64,000 nucleotides of DNA, taken from positions 1-64,000 of the forward strand of contig CBFHHA010000006.1 of the NCBI GenBank assembly GCA_965655625.1, given 5' to 3'. This document shows positions 61,166 through 64,000 of this stretch, piece after piece; the stretch's first letter is position 1; each line of letters opens with the position of its first letter. The notes below the pieces were generated by a model. That model did no database searches. It saw only the letters and a list, made by a program, of their open reading frames with translations, and had not been told where the DNA came from. This DNA comes from CAJJDF01 sp965655625. GTDB lineage: Bacteria; Bacteroidota; Bacteroidia; Flavobacteriales_D; CAJJDF01. The position numbers and the translations under genes are program-made.

Positions 61166-62128
61166 ATGAAAAATTTAACGTATTTATTTCTCCCCCTTTT
61201 TATCGCCCTACAGGTAAGCGCCCAACAAAATGACATGTGGATCAAGACTCCATTTCTTGGAGGAAATTCAACTTTCCCTCCTACCTACCAAAGAGCTTCT
61301 TTTGAACTCGATTTTTCAAACTATGCCAACAACACGTATTTCAACCATAGCCGTCCGTTACTCAGAATTTCTGAAATTAAAGAACTAGGAAGCGGTGTTT
61401 TATCTCCTCCCAAAAGAGACGTGTTGCTTTTCATGACTTCAACAGGTCGTTTTGGATTATCAACTCCCTCACCAAATTCCCTGTTTCATTTGCACAAAAC
61501 TGGAAGTAAAAAAGGGTTGTTTACGCTTTCTTTCACCTCCGCAACTGGAGCTCAAATAAACTCGAGCGAACTGGGAATCAACTCAACCAACCAAAGTTAT
61601 TGGCTCGCAGGAGCTACTGCAATTGGCGGTAACAAGTCCTTGTTCAGTCCCGGATTTACTACGGCTAGTAAAATTGAATTTGACAACGAAGGCATTTCTT
61701 TCTTTTCCTGCTCAAAACAAGGAACTTCCCCCATCATTTCTTCTACAAACTGGAAAAAAGGAATGACCATTGACAAACTGGGCAGAGTGAGAATTGGAAC
61801 ACAATCCTTACTAGGAGGCTCGCACAAGGACTTCAAATTATCAGTAGATGGGAAAATAGTAGCAAAAAAAATCATTGTGACAAACGGACCTGAATGGGCC
61901 GACTATGTTTTTGCTCCCGATTACTTTTTAATGCCTCTTTCTGATTTAAAATTATTCATTGATAAAAATCATCACCTACCAAATGTCCCCAGCGCTACTG
62001 AAATTACTGAAAAAGGCGTGGATGTATTTGAAATGAATAAAATTTTGTTAGAAAAAATAGAAGAAATGACATTGCATCTAATTCAAATGGAAGAAAGAAT
62101 GAAAGTCTTAGAAAATAGAGAAGATTGA
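61166..62128 (+). CDS. Secreted protein with tail-fibre-like C-terminus
   Basis: A 320-residue protein with signal peptide (about 1-20, ending VSAQQ). The body is beta-rich, Gly/Ser/Thr/Asn-rich. The last 70 residues (HHLPNVPSATEITEKGVDVFE then a coiled coil EMNKILLEKIEEM) match a C-terminal motif that occurs widely in Bacteroidota surface and tail-fibre-like proteins, probably a trimerising coiled coil. I use the ATG at 61166; the in-frame ATG at 61130 would put 12 polar residues before the signal peptide. First of three envelope genes at the window edge. Confidence 0.75.
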   Translation: MKNLTYLFLPLFIALQVSAQQNDMWIKTPFLGGNSTFPPTYQRASFELDFSNYANNTYFNHSRPLLRISEIKELGSGVLSPPKRDVLLFMTSTGRFGLSTPSPNSLFHLHKTGSKKGLFTLSFTSATGAQINSSELGINSTNQSYWLAGATAIGGNKSLFSPGFTTASKIEFDNEGISFFSCSKQGTSPIISSTNWKKGMTIDKLGRVRIGTQSLLGGSHKDFKLSVDGKIVAKKIIVTNGPEWADYVFAPDYFLMPLSDLKLFIDKNHHLPNVPSATEITEKGVDVFEMNKILLEKIEEMTLHLIQMEERMKVLENRED

Positions 62129-62162
62129 AAACCATTTTTCATTATTTGCCAAAAAATAAGGT

Positions 62163-62957
62163 ATGAAAAACTTACTTACCACCTGCCTAGCTATCCTTCT
62201 GTTGTTTGCTTGCAAAAAAGAACCCAAAGAAGAACCAAACCCGTGTTGCGGAGAAACTCCCGTAAAAGCCGATTTTGGCATGATGAATGGAACTTCTTTA
62301 ACCCTGCGTTTTGTCGGATTTTATCCCGATGTAGCCTTTGCAAGAGAATTCATTACGTTCAAGGCAATTCCCGAAGACCCCGAAGCTACCTACACCTGGT
62401 ACCTGGGAAGCGAAGTGATAACAGGCTCAACCTTTCAACGAGATTTTAGTCCCACCAAAACAACGGGCGAAAACAACATTCCTATTACTATGGTGATAAG
62501 AAAAACACCCAACAAAGAGTGCTTTCCCAATGACGAGGGTTATGATTCCATTACCAAAACCATCACCCTAGTAGATGATTATTGTGACTATTTAACCAAT
62601 GGAGATTTTAAAGTGCTTTTTACTGGTGCAGCCGATAGTTCAATCGTTCGTGTGAGGAATTGGGATGTAATGTACCCGGAATATTTTACAATTAACTGCG
62701 TCCAAAGACGACCAACACCTGTTGGATTTGATGGGGCTAATAAAACTGACACTATTTGGAGTAGTAATGGTTCAGATGGTGCTGAACAGTTCTATTCTCG
62801 AATGATTTTCCCTCAGCGCTCTTCTACAATTGATGCCATTTTCAATGGAAGTTTTACCGTAAATCCAAATAATTATGATGTTTCTGCTCACTACCAAATT
62901 TTTAGAAGGGATGGAACTCATGATGCTTATAAATTCAAAGGAAGAAAAATAAATTAA
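62163..62957 (+). CDS. Lipoprotein of unknown function
   Basis: A 264-residue lipoprotein (lipobox LLFAC, Cys17) with a KKEPKEEPNPCC stretch right after the Cys. A PKD-like domain (about 40-140: AFAREFITFKAIPEDPEATY, YTWYLGSEVITG) and a second beta domain follow. The gene lies 34 bases after the tail-fibre-like gene and 7 bases before the next secreted-protein gene, so the three are likely co-transcribed. Function unknown. Confidence 0.7.
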   Translation: MKNLLTTCLAILLLFACKKEPKEEPNPCCGETPVKADFGMMNGTSLTLRFVGFYPDVAFAREFITFKAIPEDPEATYTWYLGSEVITGSTFQRDFSPTKTTGENNIPITMVIRKTPNKECFPNDEGYDSITKTITLVDDYCDYLTNGDFKVLFTGAADSSIVRVRNWDVMYPEYFTINCVQRRPTPVGFDGANKTDTIWSSNGSDGAEQFYSRMIFPQRSSTIDAIFNGSFTVNPNNYDVSAHYQIFRRDGTHDAYKFKGRKIN

Positions 62958-62964
62958 TAAGACT

Positions 62965-64000
62965 ATGAGAAAATTTATATTCACACTAATTACATTCTTG
63001 ATATCCAATTTGGCAATCTCTCAAAACTGCCAAGATTGTTTTCAAGATAAAAATATCAGTACAAATCCTGAAAATCCTGAAAACTGTGAAATGGATTTAT
63101 ATGCCAATGGGAAAAATAATCAATTTTTAAATTCATTTGATTGGGGCAGTAATAACGGCAGTATATTTCTATCCTATGATTTAAACCCTAATTCTCCTTG
63201 GCAAGTTCCATACTCTACTGCTCCCTCAGGATACTTTATGCAATCTCCTTTCAGGCAAGGTTTTTTAGACCTAAATAATAATTCGCCAATATCGATACCT
63301 CTTAAAGATTACGATTTTCAATGGGAAGATGGATGGGAATTAATGTTTATGAATACAGGATATTGGCCTGATGGTAGCTCTTATGAGGTAGCTGATCCTG
63401 CCAATATGTTTGCGAATCCTGAACAAATACCTCATAGACGAATTCCCTATGTAATTCTCTACAACAGATATACAGGTAAAATTCGATTTCTACTTGGAGT
63501 CTATGCTAATTTCGAAGATTTTACTGATATATCATTAAATGTGGGTTACTTAAGTGGAACATTGGGTAGCGGGATTTTTCGCCATGGCAATACCTTAGAT
63601 AGAGCACTTGACCAAGAAACGACAACTCCCTCCTACAACACACACTTTACAGCACCAGGCAATATTGATTTATGGTTAATGGCTGATGCGCAACTTGCCT
63701 ATGATCCATGCGTATGTGAAGTCCAAACAGCTTTCGATATCCAACTCCATGGTATTACAGAATCTAAATTAGATTTGTTAGCAAGAGGTATTTCTATTAA
63801 TCGCCCTTTGCAAGTTGGCGGGCAACCCACTTATACCGATTATTTAAACATCAGTGCCGATAATCTAAAAACCAATGCCAATGGTGCTTTAATTTATAAA
63901 ACGTTGGATGGAATGATAGATGAATACAACAAGAATCTGGACATTTATCACAACCAACTGAATGACTACAATACATTGGGGGCTCAACTTCATCGAAATC
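62965..64000 (+). CDS. Secreted protein, 3' end outside window
   Basis: The frame is open from the ATG at 62965 through the last base (345 codons visible). The start MRKFIFTLITFLISNLAISQ is a Sec signal peptide. Then come a Cys-containing beginning (NCQDCFQDKN), many aromatic and Asn/Asp-rich stretches (ILYNRYTGKIRFLLGVYANF), and near the window end a helical, Asn- and Tyr-rich segment (DEYNKNLDIYHNQLNDYN). It has no motif I recognise. Total length and any C-terminal sorting domain cannot be seen. Seven bases separate it from the lipoprotein gene. Confidence 0.75.
   Translation, partial: MRKFIFTLITFLISNLAISQNCQDCFQDKNISTNPENPENCEMDLYANGKNNQFLNSFDWGSNNGSIFLSYDLNPNSPWQVPYSTAPSGYFMQSPFRQGFLDLNNNSPISIPLKDYDFQWEDGWELMFMNTGYWPDGSSYEVADPANMFANPEQIPHRRIPYVILYNRYTGKIRFLLGVYANFEDFTDISLNVGYLSGTLGSGIFRHGNTLDRALDQETTTPSYNTHFTAPGNIDLWLMADAQLAYDPCVCEVQTAFDIQLHGITESKLDLLARGISINRPLQVGGQPTYTDYLNISADNLKTNANGALIYKTLDGMIDEYNKNLDIYHNQLNDYNTLGAQLHRN

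Overview
The window is AT-rich, gene-dense bacterial chromosome from a member of the Bacteroidota, most likely a Flavobacteriales-type lineage. Four things point there: type IX secretion (T9SS) cargo of both type A and type B, two PorP/SprF outer-membrane proteins, four large TonB-dependent receptors with N-terminal carboxypeptidase-regulatory-like domains, and promoters of the Bacteroidetes form (TTTG near -33, TAnnTTTG near -7). I see no rRNA, CRISPR array, prophage or intact insertion sequence. Two tRNA genes with CAU anticodons are present. Most of the window is core metabolism mixed with envelope genes.

Layout. 1-2000: end of pyrF and a GlmU-like nucleotidyltransferase. 2000-2480: a 39-codon basic protein gene joined to initiator tRNA-Met, then a strong terminator and a frameshifted GIY-YIG nuclease relic. 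2480-8160: kbl and a TonB-domain lipoprotein (minus), a TPP riboswitch driving a TonB receptor (plus), and a helix-hairpin-helix lipoprotein. 8330-13240: two kynurenine-pathway genes, a HU-CCDC81/SPOR protein, kdsB-pdxJ and a CBS protein. 13257-18408: a type B T9SS cargo fused in operon to a PorP/SprF protein, then a TonB receptor coupled to a small helical-repeat protein.

18450-27740 is the most interesting block. It is a seven-gene minus-strand operon with the enzymes for a UDP-2,3-diacetamido-glucuronate type sugar (dehydrogenase, oxidoreductase, aminotransferase, N-acetyltransferase; Wbp-like) and for UDP-xylose (Ugd, UXS). A 962-residue beta-propeller protein with a type A T9SS sorting domain sits in the middle and overlaps the acetyltransferase start codon by one base. 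In Porphyromonas a Wbp-pathway sugar links T9SS cargo to surface polysaccharide, so cargo and possible linker-sugar synthesis may be co-expressed here.

27830-36966: DUF983/rhodanese operon, mnmD, a PorP plus OmpA/PD40 (PorE-like) operon, and a DUF349/enoyl-CoA hydratase operon. 37111-42144: lpdA, dprA and a TonB receptor. 42298-47038: tRNA(CAU) with a second copy of its 3' end, thyA, exbB-exbD-tonB and folC. 47109-53424 (minus): OmpA protein, cysQ coupled to a LytTR two-component system, heme A synthase and an alpha/beta hydrolase. 53658-60960 (plus): haem-type TonB receptor, M23 peptidase, MerR regulator, queD-folE, BI-1 family protein, a 31-residue membrane protein and a GH3 enzyme. 61166-64000: three secreted or lipoprotein genes, the last running off the window.
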